A DNA stretch of 64,000 nucleotides from Amoebophrya sp. A120 (taxonomy: Eukaryota; Sar; Dinophyceae; Syndiniales; Amoebophryaceae): the NCBI GenBank assembly GCA_905178155.1, contig CAJINV010000008.1, forward strand, positions 3,167,303 to 3,231,302, in the 5' to 3' direction. Shown here piece by piece: positions 1-11,700 of the stretch (its first letter is position 1; the number at the start of each line of letters is the position of its first letter). A program made the translations under genes and the position numbers. The notes below the pieces were generated by a model that did not search any database, had not been told where the DNA came from, and saw only the letters and a list, made by a program, of their open reading frames with translations.

Positions 1-1625
1 ACGCTGCGATTGGCCGGTCTGTTGTGACCGCAAAGGGTCTCGCTTTCGTGTTGTCGAAAGGGATGCACTCCGCCCGTGTTTGGCGTTGTCTCAGGCAATG
101 AAAGCGACGCGGCCTGTCTTGTCCGAGGCGACTCCTGTTGTTTGGCTTCCGCCCGGCATGGGGCACCCAGGGCGGACTGTTCTGCGTTGTGTCTTTGCGC
201 GTTTTTTTGCTAATCGTGATGCCATGAAATTGCGGCGCCCGTGTTTGCGCCCCCCTCGCCGTCGTCGGGGACGCGCCGCGGCGCGTCTCGCGTGCGGCCT
301 TGCCTCCTTCTGCTCGCCTGAGCTGTCTCGGCTTCCTTGCCTATCGCCCTTGCCTTGCGTTGCCCTGCCCTTGGCCTGGTTGCCCTGGCTTGGTTGCCCT
401 TGGCTTGGTTGCCCTTGGCTTGGTTGCCCTTGGCTGGGCTGCCTTTGGCTTGGTTTCCCTTGGCTTGGTTTCCCTTGGCTTGGTTGCCCTTGGCTTGGTT
501 GCCCTTGGCCTGGTTGCTGGTGCTCATGCATCAGCCCGTCAGCTGTGCCATGCGTATCTATAACCAGGAAGGCTGCGAGTTTGTGTCCCGCCTGTGGTTG
601 TCTTGGTGCCCGACGTAACGAACTACGAGGCTAAGTCGTGCAGTGTCCGCATAATCTCCGTGGTGTGTCGTGATGGTGGGGCCAGCTGGCTGCTGTAGCA
701 GTCTAGAGCGGACAGATCAGCTACGACGCCCTTTAGTCAGCGGGGGAAAGAATGCGCAGCGGAAGCAATCACGGCAATGAAAGCCGTCCATTGCCGGGGA
801 CGATGACCATGAGCGCTTTCATTTTCACACCGCGGAAGCGGATAGGCAGAGTAATTAGAAGCTGGCGCCAGAAATTGGGGAGCGCAGCCGGTCCGGTACT
901 CTCGAAGGCGCTCGGGTTTGATACACCCGAACGCAGACAGGCTTGCTACCCGGCCTCAGGCCTCGGCGGGTCTGTCGCTCAGCGTCAGGCGGCCGGCCCC
1001 TGGCAAACTCGGGCAATTATATTCAAGGCAAAAAAGCAAGAATGCAGAAGCTGGGGCGGGCTGGGTTTTGTCGGTTTTGCGGCCTGTCAGGTTAGGGGTC
1101 GGTCCCGTTTTTCCGATTTCGCGCGAACGGCGCGCGGCGCCGAGGAAGGGGGGCGCGTGGCTCTGCCATCATTTTCATTTATTGGCCCTTTGGTTTCTGG
1201 GTGTTTTGTTTGGTCTTTTCCCAAGCGCAGTCACTCACGCCATGCGCCTTCTGTCCTTCCAATTCCGGGTCTCTTTTGGCCGGGCTTCGCCTCGGGTTGC
1301 AGCTCGGCAGAGGTTCTTAGACCGGGCGGCTGGGTTTCGCCGTGTGTGATTGTCAGGGCGGGGGCGACTTGTCGTGCTAGTGGGCTTGGTGCCTGTATAG
1401 GGATCGCCCCCGCCTGCCCAAGCGCCGGCACTTTCCCAGGGTTGCTTCGGAAGGCCGCCGGCGTTTGTTGTGGGTCGACAGGGGGCGGAGGTTGTTGTCT
1501 GGGGTTGCTTGAGAGTTGTGAAGAATGCCCAAAACAAAGCGGCAGCGGCCTTGGAATCCAGCATACCCTCGGGAATGCGTTCGCGCAACCTCTTCAGATG
1601 CTGCATCTAAAGCACTCCAATCACA
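1..1625. other. Gene-poor 5' edge
   Basis: Several frames stay open here, but this follows from high GC content and from the 15-bp tandem array at 366-517. None of the translations shows a recognisable domain. A long plus-frame reading at 752-1897 overlaps the better supported frame from 1626 and looks like a shadow. An upstream exon of the 1.63-5.54 kb gene could lie here, but I cannot point to it. Confidence 0.4.
366..517. repeat. 15-bp minisatellite
   Basis: About ten head-to-tail copies of a 15-bp unit close to TTGCCCTTGGCTTGG. The unit length is a multiple of three and the unit has no stop codon in most frames, so several frames stay open at once: LAWLP-type repeats on the plus strand, and GNQAK and QPSQG repeats on the minus strand. 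Expression is not supported. Confidence 0.85.
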
Positions 1626-4600
1626 GTGGGACTACACCGCTTGTCATACAAGTGCTGTCTCGCCAATCGCGGCGGCGCTGCGATTTTCTTTACCTCGCCC
1701 CAGTCTGTCAATCTCCTGGATGCCAATCAGAAAACGGCTCTGGGACAACTCATAGAGCCTATGCGGACCATCTTTCCCACTCACGCGAAGAGCCTCGGCC
1801 AAGCGCTCAGTACGATCCTCGTCGGTGCGATCAAGGACCAGGTGTTCGTGGTGTTCAAAATTGCTACAGCAGAGTTGGAGTCTGTTCCAGGCCTTAGTGT
1901 TCTGCTCGAACTCGCGACGCCAGTGCTCCACCAGTTCAGCGGCATCATCGCCAGCTCGCTCCTCTCGTATTTAGTAACAATCGGTGGTGAGTTGATGCTA
2001 GAGGAGGTAAGCACGGAAGCGATCGCCGCGGCGCAACAAGCGCTCGCCGAAACTGCAGAAAGCCGCGTCGCGGCAGAACAAGAACACTCAACGTTTCTCG
2101 CTTACTTGCAAGAGAAATTGGAAAAAGGCAGCAACACGCTTTTCCCCGACTCCTTAAGAGAAGAGCTGATGCAAGCACTTATCAACCACTGCCTACATAA
2201 ATCACACGAATTGTTCAAACCAGAAGCGAAGAGCTTTCTCCATACTGGGGCGCACGGCACTGCTGGCCTTGCGATGGTGCAACTGGGCTCGGCCGACACT
2301 GCAGCCGAGCATGTAGATCCACATGGAGATGCGGACGCGCCCCGTATCGACGATTTTCGCCGCGTGCGGTTCGCATCGGAAAAGCAGCCGACAATGCCCC
2401 TGCTGCTGCTGGCCAACAACATGACAGAGCCCCCTGTCTCTGCTCTTGACCTACAATTTTCCACCCACGACCACCGTATGATGAGCCCCGGGCCCCGGAT
2501 TTCTTTTGGATTTCTTCGGAAATTTTTTTTGCTTGTGGCCAACTTGCAAAACGAACGCGCCCCCGCTTCAACTACGAGCTGACATCCAGCGCGCCGTCAA
2601 GACCGCCGTCGGGCGGCTCGCTTGGCGAAGCCGGCTGGCCTGCTTGCTGCCAGGGTTTTCGCGACATCCCCCCGGACCGAAGCTGGGCACCCCAAGGTCT
2701 GGCGTTGTCAAAGTGCACGCATTGCACGCCCAGGCAACCGTGCGTGGGCCACTTCTCCAGGCGCGCCGGGAATGCGCGCGCGCGCAATGGTGCCAGGCAA
2801 CAGGGGAGGGGGGGGCACAATCGGCTGCCCCACTGCGGCTGCCATCCCAAGCTCAGGGGCGTGGCTGGGCGAGGCAGCTCAGGGGGCGGACGCCGAGGCG
2901 CTGGCGCCCGAATAAGATCTTTTCCAGAGCAGGGCCCACCCCATTCAAAGATATTCGCAACAACTCTAATCCAAAAGTCTCAAATCGAAATTTCAGAAGC
3001 TTTCGGAGCTCAGAAAAATGGCACTTTTCTGAGCTTCTGAATATCTTCTGAATAACTTCTGAAATTTGAAATCCGGATCAGCGACGTTGAAAAGAGTATC
3101 GTTTTTGCGGGCCTCTGAATATCTTTTTCGGGCGCCTCTGAATATCTTAGCGTCGACGCTATGGCGCGAAAAATAAAGAAGCTTCTTCTTGTCTTTTTTT
3201 CGCGCCTCTGATTGAATATCTTTTTTTCCGGCCACTGAATAACTTCCCGAAGATGCATGAGTATGCTTTTTCCACTTCGCTCCTCCCGAATGTATCCAGA
3301 AATGAGCTCACTGAGTACGTTTTTTTGGCTTAAAAAGTTGCGAACTTTTCAGCCAAGAACGATCTTCCGGGAACTCATCTCTGCGACATACCATGCCTGT
3401 GAGAAGTCCATGGCCTCCCCCCCTTGGTACGACATCACCCAGACGCCTGTCACAGACCATGCTTGGACTGCGCACGCGCAGGGCATGTTGGTGGACTCTG
3501 CGGCGCGACGGGGCGGCTGCCGGAAACCGCCGGCCCCTTCCCACGTGTGCGAGCAAGCCAGCGAGGAGGCCGGGGTCTTCATGTGAAGCAACATGGACGG
3601 GGACGCGTTTGGGCCTTGGCAGGCTTTACAAGCAACCAAAGATGTCCCGGGGGGGCCCTGAAGCCGCAGCTGGCCTCGGCCCTGCGGCGCCCCGCGATAG
3701 ACATGAGGCGGGCCCGTGGTTGCGCGGGGTGGGGTGCCAAGCGCGGGCCCGGCGCGATGCCCGGCGGGGGGCCTGGCGGAGGCACACGCCGGACGCCCCC
3801 GGCAATGCCCGGGCCGATCGGCTGCGTTAGTTTGCGAAAATTTTCGGAAGAAATCCGGAAGAAATCGAGGCGCTTTTCCTCATCTATCAGCAAGAAAGCC
3901 GATGCCGGCACGTCGCACGGCGAGAAGGCGCTCACAGTCGTGTCTTGGGATGTCGTCCATAAGATGATTACAGCTTTCGAAAATGTGGGAAAAACGATAT
4001 CTGCTCATGTTTGGACTGAATTGAAAGACTCTGCGCAGCACCTATTTGAGAACTTCGTAGGGGTGGCGGTATCCGATGCCATGAGCGAAATCCGAGCTGC
4101 CTTGAGCGCGTTCTTCAGGGGCGTCGCCTCGGATACTCTGGCCACACATCTCGCAGAGCATCCATCTGGTAAGGAACTTGCGAAAAACAAAGGGGAGCAC
4201 CTTGCAGCCGAGGAGAGCATCAGAAGCGCCATCAATGGTTGCGATCTTACACCAGCCACAGAATATATTAACTAGCAATATGACACATATCAACCAATAT
4301 GACACTTGGCAACGACAGCGCAGCGAAACGTCAAAACAGTAGCAGTATCGTGCTGTAGTATTGTCATATTGTCATATTGCATATTGATCGCGGGGGGCTC
4401 GCGCATGAAAATTGGTCCCGTCCGAGCTGCTTGCGGACTATGCGGTCATTAGGACCGCGCGCGCCGTTGTGCAGTTTGTGCAGATACCAACTAGGCGCCT
4501 CGTAGGTTTCTCGTCTCCGGAGCATGTTGACAACGCCCTGGCGCAGCGTTGGGCGCACTCCTGGCACGCTATTGCTGGCACAGGCGCTGTCTCTGCCATT

Positions 4601-5537
4601 AGCGGCTCGACTGCAAAGTCATGCACTAGGTTGCTTTTGGCGCAGCATCATCGGAAGTGCTTTCTCGGGAACTATTCCCGCGCCCGCCCGACCACCTGGC
4701 TAAATAGCTTAGTGCTGATTACAGTCTTTCTGCTTATGAGGGTAGCGCATCTAATCGCAGCGAATCTGTGTCAAACCACATTGATTCTTAAGCAGTTTCC
4801 GCGTGTTGGTCTCCTAGGGCTAGTAGGGGAATCGCGGCGACGAGTGGGCAGCCCGGGTGGAGTCCCTTCTTCGTAAAGGAGCAGCTGGGTGGCGGTGAGG
4901 CTATCGACCGTCGGGGGCGTTTTCGCGAACGAATTAGACGGGGGGCGAGGACGGTCTGTCATTGTCAGGTCATCTTTCGGTCCCCGAAGCCGATGGCTCC
5001 GGTCATATTGCTCAAAAATCAGTGGTCACATTGACAAGTTGCAGTATTGTCATATTGCTAAAAGTGCCAGAATTTTGCTAGTTAATATATTCTGCAAGTG
5101 GAACCAAAAAGGCCATACAAAAGGCGACAGACGGACTTCGGAGCGCGATCGAAACGAACGTGATCCATAACACCTTCGACAACTTTGTGAAAAAACTACT
5201 CGGCTTGCTCGGGGTCGGGCAACACACGGCCGAGGGCAGCGCGGGCGGGACTCACCCTCACCAGCAGGGCCTGAAAGATTTGATACACACACTGCTCGAA
5301 AGCTTAATGGGCCACATAGAAACGCTAATGGGCATGCTCCATGGCGGCCATGGGCATAAAAGCGCTGCCGCGTTCCTGGAGCACAATGTGGCCGGCAGCC
5401 AGAGTGTGTACGTCGATGCGTTTGCGGAGCTTTCCAATGGCAGGGAGGACAAGAAGCATGGCCGCACTCTCCCCGACAGCGTCGTGCCTGGGGATGAGTT
5501 TTCGCCGGCGGCCACCGAGCCCGAGGATTTGGCTTAA
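1626..5537 (+). CDS. Unrecognised three-exon protein interrupted by two large TIR insertions
   Basis: I do not recognise this protein. Exon 1 is open from about 1626 (first in-frame ATG near 1761; the true start may be upstream) to 2497, exon 2 runs 3867-4260, and exon 3 runs 5094-5537 with a TAA stop. The frame is inferred because cutting out 2498-3866 and 4261-5093 joins all three pieces in phase (…PGPR|RRFSSS… and …TPAT|ASGTKKAIQ…). The product is rich in amphipathic helix. Exon 1 has a hydrophobic stretch (LLELATPVLHQFSGIIASSL) followed by an Ala/Glu-rich, coiled-coil-like stretch. Exons 2 and 3 have loosely similar segments (VVHKMITAFENVGKTI; NVIHNTFDNFVKKLLGLLG) that may be diverged helical repeats. 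The C-terminus is acidic. No catalytic motif is visible. Function unknown. Confidence 0.5.
2498..3866. mobile_element. Large (1.37 kb) intronic TIR element, class L1
   Basis: The ends are an imperfect inverted repeat of about 33 bp: left GATTTCTTTTGGATTTCTTC…, right the reverse complement of GATTTCTTCCGGATTTCTTC…. Precise removal joins flanking codons CCC-CG and G-AGG in frame. There is no 5-bp TSD and no TAT…ATA end, so this differs from the short introners. Internally, 2983-3068 is a nested inverted repeat and CTCTGAATATCTT-like words recur near 3113, 3137 and 3207. I found no transposase reading frame. Confidence 0.65.
2983..3068. repeat. Nested inverted repeat inside L1
   Basis: An outer AAATTTCAGAAG / CTTCTGAAATTT pair encloses an inner CTCAGAAAA / TTTTCTGAG hairpin with a loop of about 7 nt. 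TCTGAATA words continue downstream to about 3240. Confidence 0.6.
4261..5093. mobile_element. Large (833 bp) intronic TIR element, class L2
   Basis: Left end GAATATATTAACTAGCAA (4261-4278) is the exact reverse complement of 5075-5092. Sub-terminal CAATATGACAC / GTCATATTG words are also inverted and repeated. The left TIR itself carries an in-frame TAG, so the element must be removed for translation. Excision of 4261-5093 restores phase. There is no GT-AG at the ends. Confidence 0.7.
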
Positions 5538-6529
5538 GTAGCCTCTGTCGTCTGGGTGGTGGGCCCGGCAGGCGTTTACCTTGTTCCGCGGTTTTTGAGT
5601 GGTTTAACACATACCGAAGTAGAAATGCGTAGAATTATATCAATGAATATTTATTCCAAACAGTGGCCATGTTGGATGACGAGACGCGCCTCGGAGTTGT
5701 GAAACATCAGATGGATAGGCGCATAGACCGCAGCACTCGAGCAAGACTTCAGATCTTTTTGCACCTGCGGCCGGCTTCTTTCAAGAAGAACGCCGCTGCA
5801 AGACTACCACGGCGCCCCCGCACTATTGTTTTTACAGAAACGGATAGTTTTCATTTTATAAACAATACGAATCCTATTAGACCAGCATGAGCCTCGTCAT
5901 AATCCCATTGCTCGCATTGGTCGCCTCGTATTGACGTGGCGCCAGAACTCTCAAGATGGGGGGTGCAGTAGCTGGACCCGATTGATATGCCGCGTCTTCA
6001 TCGCGAACGGCGACGGTGTGGCACTATATCGCTTTCGATAGAAGATAGGGCTAGGGAAAAAAAAACGGGGCCGCGCATTCGGGCGAGTGATCTTTCAAGT
6101 CTAGGCGGGCGCTTTATGTTAGTGCTTAGGGCCCTAGCCATCTAGGCTGAAGTAGGGCGAATGAGGTTTGGCCCCACAGTCGTAGGCGGGCTTTTTGGAA
6201 TGGGGGCGCAATTCTAGATGAGGCGGGCCGCACGCGTAGACTAGCAGTAGGCTTAGGACGGAGGTGCTTCAGGCTCAAACTAACCTACCAGCGTGGGCAG
6301 TAGGCCGAGACGAGAAGCACTTCGCGCACTCTGAAGCAGCTGCGCGCTGTTTAATGATGACGCTGATAACAAACGGGAGGCGGAAGCAGCCGACGGCGGG
6401 CGCTCGTAGGGTGCTCGTATTGCTCAGATCGCTCGTGTTGGTCGCCTTGTGTTGATGATGATGACGCCAAAACCTTACAAAACCCTCTGCGTTACTGTAG
6501 TATCTGAATATTATAATTTTGAGTATGCA

Positions 6530-6900
6530 GCGGCCAACGGCCCGCATGAAACCGCAAGCGTTTTAATAGCACTCAAAAAACCATAAAAAAAAAACAGTCA
6601 GCAGCCCGCCCATTTTGCGCGTTTTGTTTTTCCGCGATATCTATCCACGCTAAGGAACAGTCTAAGGCTCAGTCTCGAACAGATTTAACTCGATCTATCC
6701 GCGCAGTGAATCAAGAGAAGCCCCAAAAGGAAATATCGGGCACCGCTGAAGTCGTCACAGGCTTCAGCTGTACAGCCACGGCGCAATCGCTCTCGTTGTT
6801 GTGGGACAACTTGGAGTAGCTCTCTTGTTGGTCATGAGATCAGAACCTCCGCCCTACTTGTGGCAGTGGTGCTCAACGTCAAGCGGTTGCACCTGCATGC
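6530..6900 (+). repeat. Dispersed repeat A, copy 1
   Basis: Diverged direct copy of 10850-11190. Shared blocks include AAATATCGGGCACCGC, GACTTCAGCTGTACATCCAC (here GGCTTCAGCTGTACAGCCAC) and GTGATCAGAAC (here GAGATCAGAAC). The copies differ by indels. Confidence 0.6.
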
Positions 6901-7412
6901 ACGCTACTCCATGAAAACCGCTAGCGTTTTGCGATTATCAGGCTGATTGCACGTAGACGGCGACAGCCTCTCGCATGACTGGGCGTTACGGCATTACAAT
7001 ACATGGCCGGGCAGTAGTTAAAGCCCCGCGAGCCTGTGGTCCGAGGTGGAAGTGTGCCGGCCTTAATCTCTACGCCGCTCGGACTTCAGTTTCGCGGGCG
7101 GTCTTTGGTAGAAAGCACCTGGCTACGATTTCCGACGGAGAAGTGGCAGCCCGTATCGTTTCGCCTTTTTCTTAGGGGCCCAACAGGCGCCACGCAGTTT
7201 CTCTTCCTCGATCCTTGGTAGCTAGCATCGCCGCTTCGGGATGCCTGTTGTCACGTTCGTCGCCCCTTCGATCCGCTGCTCCGTCACCAGCCCGACAACA
7301 CAAGTTCGGCCCGGAAAGGTTTAGGACTCTAGGCTGCAGAGTTTTGTTTTAGGAATTCGAATTTAGGATATCCACTCTCGTGCTTATCGGTGTGTATACG
7401 GACAAGCGTGCT

Positions 7413-7460
7413 CGTCGGCGTCACTTTTAGGTCTCAGAAAGTGTAAGTGACGCCCCGACG
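7413..7460. repeat. Strong hairpin
   Basis: CGTCGGCGTCACTT pairs with AAGTGACGCC and CCGACG around an 18-nt loop, with a 2-nt bulge. No gene lies nearby to make it a terminator or regulator. Confidence 0.5.
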
Positions 7461-8738
7461 GTTTAGCTGAGGCGTCTGCCATGCACGATTAGGCCGGGTT
7501 TAGCCCGAGGACGTACCAGTGGCACGTCCCCGAGCATTGCTTCCGGCAGTGTGACAGAATTGTGATTCAGACCCTGGCGTCCGGAGCCGGACGGCTTATT
7601 TGTGGCGATGGCCCGTTTCGGTCAGTGCTTCTGGACGTCGTTTGTCCTGGTGAAACTTGGCCGAGATTCAAACTGCAGACTCTGGCCAGACCTATCGCGA
7701 GGCAGCCTTTTGGCCCTGCCTGTCTCGCGCGTTCTACCTAGATTCTTCTTTCAGTTTTACGGGGCTGATAAGATATGGCCGCAGTGGCTAGATGTTGCCC
7801 GGGCCAGTTTCGACATCTCTGGCCCTCCTTCGTTGGGTTTGCTCTGTAGGTGGGGTCGAATGTCAACAGACCCACCGGACCCCGTGCCCGCTCGTGTGTC
7901 GCCTTTCCTTCGCCCACCCCGGCCGCATGAGGCCGCTCTGTCTCCGCCGCATTAGGCGGGGTCCCAGGTCTTGACACTTTGGCCCCTTACCTTTTAACTA
8001 GAAGGCCTCGCTGAGCCGCCGGCGTTCCCAGCTAGTCGAAGAACGTAGCGCCGGACGCGAGTTGCGCGAAAGTGAGACAGACCGAGAGCTTTGGGACCGA
8101 TGCTCGCGCGCACGGATGTCTGTGCAGACGGTTTCTCTTCGTTGTTGATGAACAACCAAAAACCAACTGCGACCCTTGTGAGCCCTAGGAAGGAGACAGA
8201 ACGTCTGCGCCTTCAGACCGGTGCCCTGTTGGCTGTAAAGCGCTAGCGCTGGGCGCGCAGCTATTATCCATTTTCCGCGCTGCATTTGTTGCAGCTGTTC
8301 AGGCGCGCAAAAGTGGCCCGCACCTCCCCCACTTTGCGTTCGATATGTTCTAGCACTAGCCCTGCGCACAGCTTGCCCCCTAATAACACACCTGAAGGGC
8401 TTCGGCTTTCGTTGGCCATGTGTGCGCTTCTTTCTATTCTTTGGCGCTAAAACGGGCGGTGAAACGGTATCTGGTGTGCAGAAGTGTTCCACACGTCTGC
8501 AGATATTCTCACTGCCCTCTCTTGGATTACTTAGCAGTATGTGGGAGGATTTTTCCCGCTCACCTTAAGAAGCGCGCGCGCAGTTCTATTCTTCGGCGCC
8601 GAGTGATGCCAGGGAGCGTCTTCCGGATATTGTGGCGGACCTGTGCCTGTTGTTTGTTAGTTTCATTTGTTGCGTAGGATGCTCAGAGATTTATATAAGC
8701 AATGCGACTCGCATTGATCGCAAAACCGGCCGCGGTTT

Positions 8739-8779
8739 GTCGCATTGCTCGCAATGCTCGCATTGCTCGCAAATCATTG
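8739..8779 (+). repeat. CATTGCTCG-rich repeat, copy 1
   Basis: A run of GCATTGCTC words ending in CGCAAATCATTG. It matches 9151-9191 in the same orientation with few differences. Confidence 0.65.
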
Positions 8780-9150
8780 GCGCCCGCCAGCAGTTAGGTG
8801 TGTGGCGATAGAGCAAGGGCCTTACCGGTGGGATTCGATCGCGAATTACCCGACGGGAAGCTGGCCTGGATATGCAGGCTGTAGTGGTCTTGCCCTCGTT
8901 TTTTTCTTTGGAAAAATAGTGCTGAGGGTTAGTAGACGTTTTCTTTTTCTCGAGCGCAGAAACAGAAACAAACCCAGACACAAGCGACGGTCTTCGCGCG
9001 GCCCGTTGGTTTGAGGTCAGGTTAGGACTAGGGCGGGCAGCCTGCTGAAGTGCGGCCCAATAGTGGACATACGCTCACGAAGTCGCGAAGAGTTGTTGCA
9101 AGAGTTGCGACAGGTCCGCGCGCCCGCGACTCGCAAGCCGTCGCATCCGT

Positions 9151-9191
9151 GTCGCATTGGTCGCATTGCTCGCATTGCTCGCAAATCATTG
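9151..9191 (+). repeat. CATTGCTCG-rich repeat, copy 2
   Basis: Second copy of the 8739-8779 unit. Both copies have a TTATATAA stretch close by, upstream of one and downstream of the other. Confidence 0.65.
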
Positions 9192-9470
9192 CCGGAGTTT
9201 CCTTATATAAATCACTGGATGCTCCTCGCGTCCACCGACTTGAAGCGCACTAGCGCGGGCCCCCGAAGGGCCGGCGGCCGCGATTTTTTCGCTCGCATTT
9301 CTCAGCGCAGCCGGTGGGCTGCACTAGCGCCCGTTTCCGGAGGGTCCGCGGCTTTTTCGATTTTAAAAGCCAACCCGACCGCGGGGCGGGGCCGGCGGGC
9401 CCGAGACGACAACAACGAGCCCAGCCGGCCCCCGAAGGGCCCGCGCTCGGGCTCGTATTAATAAATAATT

Positions 9471-9799
9471 GTGGGGTAATAAATTAATCGCTTAAGTTAC
9501 CGGGTAACTTAGCGTCCGGCCGGCCGCCGGAAGCTAAGTTACCCGGTTCCCAGCCGCCAGCCCCGGAGAACGGAGCGGTCCGATCCGCTGGAACGGGCTG
9601 GCGGCTGGGAACCGGGTAACTTAGCGTCCGGCCGGCCGCCGGAAGCTAAGTTACCCGGTTCCCAGCCGCCAGCCCCGGAGAACGGAGCGGTCCGATCCGC
9701 TGGAACGGGCTGGCGGCTGGGAACCGGGTAACTTAGCGTCCGGCGGCCGGCCGGACGCTAAGTTACCCGGTAACTTAAGCGATTAATTTGTTACCCCAC
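9471..9799. repeat. 329-bp nested palindrome with 112-bp tandem units
   Basis: The outer arms begin GTGGGGTAATAAATTAATCG and end with its near-complement. Inside, a 112-bp GC-rich unit starting CGGGTAACTTAGCGTCCGG occurs at 9501 and 9613, with a partial copy at 9725. Each unit is itself nearly palindromic (CCCAGCCGCCAGCCC … GGGCTGGCGGCTGGG). The whole block could fold into stacked cruciforms or be a foldback element. Confidence 0.9.
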
Positions 9800-9889
9800 T
9801 TATAGTTGGAGCGATTTATAGCCAGTGTGTTTGTTCCTGTTGCTCCTGCCCTAAATGTTGAGCGCCCGCTATTTTGTTTCTTCGAAGGC

Positions 9890-10360
9890 GAGCAAGATGA
9901 CGAGACCCCAAGTCACATACTAGTGCGACGCTGTGACTTTTTTCGTTAGTTTGAGGAGGACAAGCACAGACCCAAGTTCCGCCACACCAAAGCTTTCAAA
10001 CAAGTTTTCGTCTTCAAAAAAGCGCAGGGCACACAGGCTCCAGCAGCGCTGCAGCTTAGAGAAAAGCGAGAACCTGGAATGTAGCAGAGTAGAAATGAGA
10101 AAAAAAAGCAAGCAAAAAAAAGCCAGCTCCTCCAAGCCAGTAGCGCTACTCTTTTTCGTAGCAATTCTATTTTTTCTTCTCGAAGTAGACTAAGACAATT
10201 TTTCAAGCCTTTTTTTATCAAGCAGCCAGCGACGGCATCTATCTTGTAGAGTTGTAGACCTTCAACCTTAAGACTTTTACATCAATGCTTTCGCTTTACC
10301 AGTTCAGTTTTTCTCTGGAACCGGCTCAGAGCGGGGGCTCCTCTGTCGAGCTGCTTTGTT
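9890..10360 (+). repeat. Dispersed repeat B, copy 1
   Basis: Direct diverged copy of 11200-11700. Shared blocks include CTAGTGCGAC, GACTTTTTTCGTT and CACAGGCTCCAGCAGCGCTG. Short open frames in the two copies differ, so coding is unlikely. Confidence 0.65.
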
Positions 10361-10849
10361 TAAATTTGGAATCGGACGAGAGTGGACGGGCAATGACATT
10401 TGGACCTCGGGAGGACGAGGTTTTTGTTTGATGAAGTTTGCAACGTACAAGGAGTAATTTGAAAATTTGCGGTAAGACCGCCATCACGGGACCACCTGCA
10501 AGTCCCGCTGACGTCTCGGACATTCAGAATCAATAAACTTTAAATTGCAATCGTGAAAAGATCAGACGCTTCGAATGAGCATCAGTTGAAATTTTTGGAA
10601 AAATTATGCGACATCATATCACCGCGGCGGACTTAGAAGTATTTCGTGGCTGTTCGTCGTCTTCTTGCGGTGTTGTCTTGCCAGAGTGTGGTGGCAGTGT
10701 TGTCGTCGGTGTCTACGTGGATAATCCCCTAGAAGATGCGTGATGATGTGGGCGTTGTGTGCGCCCGCGGTGTGGCTTGATTCAATAGGACAGCCACTAT
10801 CACGACGACACCCCCGCGCTATTAATTTAAACGGATATAGCAATCAATA

Positions 10850-11190
10850 TCAACGGCCTGCATGAAACCGAAAAGCGCGTCTAAGTAGCAGTCGACAGGT
10901 CGGAAATGAAAACAGTCATCAACAGCGCGGAACACCTTGTGCGTTACGCTTTTCAGCGATAACGATATGCATTGAGTCTATATCTAGGGAAGCCTCAGAA
11001 AGAAATATCGGGCACCGCGGAAGTCGAATAGACTTCAGCTGTACATCCACGGCGCCACCGCTCTCGCTGCTGTCTGTGCTTTGTTGTATTGAATACCAGG
11101 ACAAATAATTGGAATAGCTCTGCTGCTGGTTATGTGATCAGAACGCCCCCTCCTCTTTGCGGCAGGTGTGCTCATCAACGTCCACCACTG
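10850..11190 (+). repeat. Dispersed repeat A, copy 2
   Basis: Diverged copy of 6530-6900. Here repeat A is followed directly by repeat B, so A+B may be one longer element whose other copy is separated by about 3 kb. Confidence 0.6.
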
Positions 11191-11199
11191 TTTCTCCGA

Positions 11200-11700
11200 T
11201 GCCGAACAAGATAACGAGACTCTAAGTTCCATGCTAGTGCGACACTTTGACTTTTTTCGTTGGTTTGAGGAAGATAAGCTCAGAATCAATCGAGTTCAAC
11301 CACGCCAAGGCTTTCAAGAAGTACTTATTCCCTTTCCGAAAGCGCAAGATGCACAGGCTCCAGCAGCGCTGCAGCTTAGACAAAAACAACTCCAAGGAAC
11401 GTAGCAGAGTTGTAGAAAATGAAAAAAGTATGTAAAAAGAAGAACAAAAAAAGCCAATTCCATCAAGCTAGTAGTACTACTCTTTTTCGTAACAAGCCTA
11501 CTTTTTTCTCAAAACAGAGCCAGACCATTTTTCGAGCAATTTTTTTTTCGAGCAATTTTTGTTTCATTAGATTAGGAAGCGAGGATATTCATCTTGTAGA
11601 GGAGACTTTCAACTTTTAGATTTTTACAGCAAGCTTTTCGCTTTGCTAGTTCGGCTGTTTTCAGAAACAGGCTAAGAGTGGCTCTGTCAAGCTGGTTTAT
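11200..11700 (+). repeat. Dispersed repeat B, copy 2
   Basis: Second copy of 9890-10360, contiguous with repeat A copy 2. Confidence 0.65.

Noticed and set aside
752-1897. Long plus-strand open frame of 381 codons
   Set aside because: It overlaps the 1626 reading in another frame, has no domain-like composition, and GC-rich DNA here leaves many frames open.
8700-9191. Possible CRISPR-like array from repeated CATTGCTCG words
   Set aside because: Repeats are short, contiguous and degenerate, with no unique spacers; eukaryotic simple repeat.
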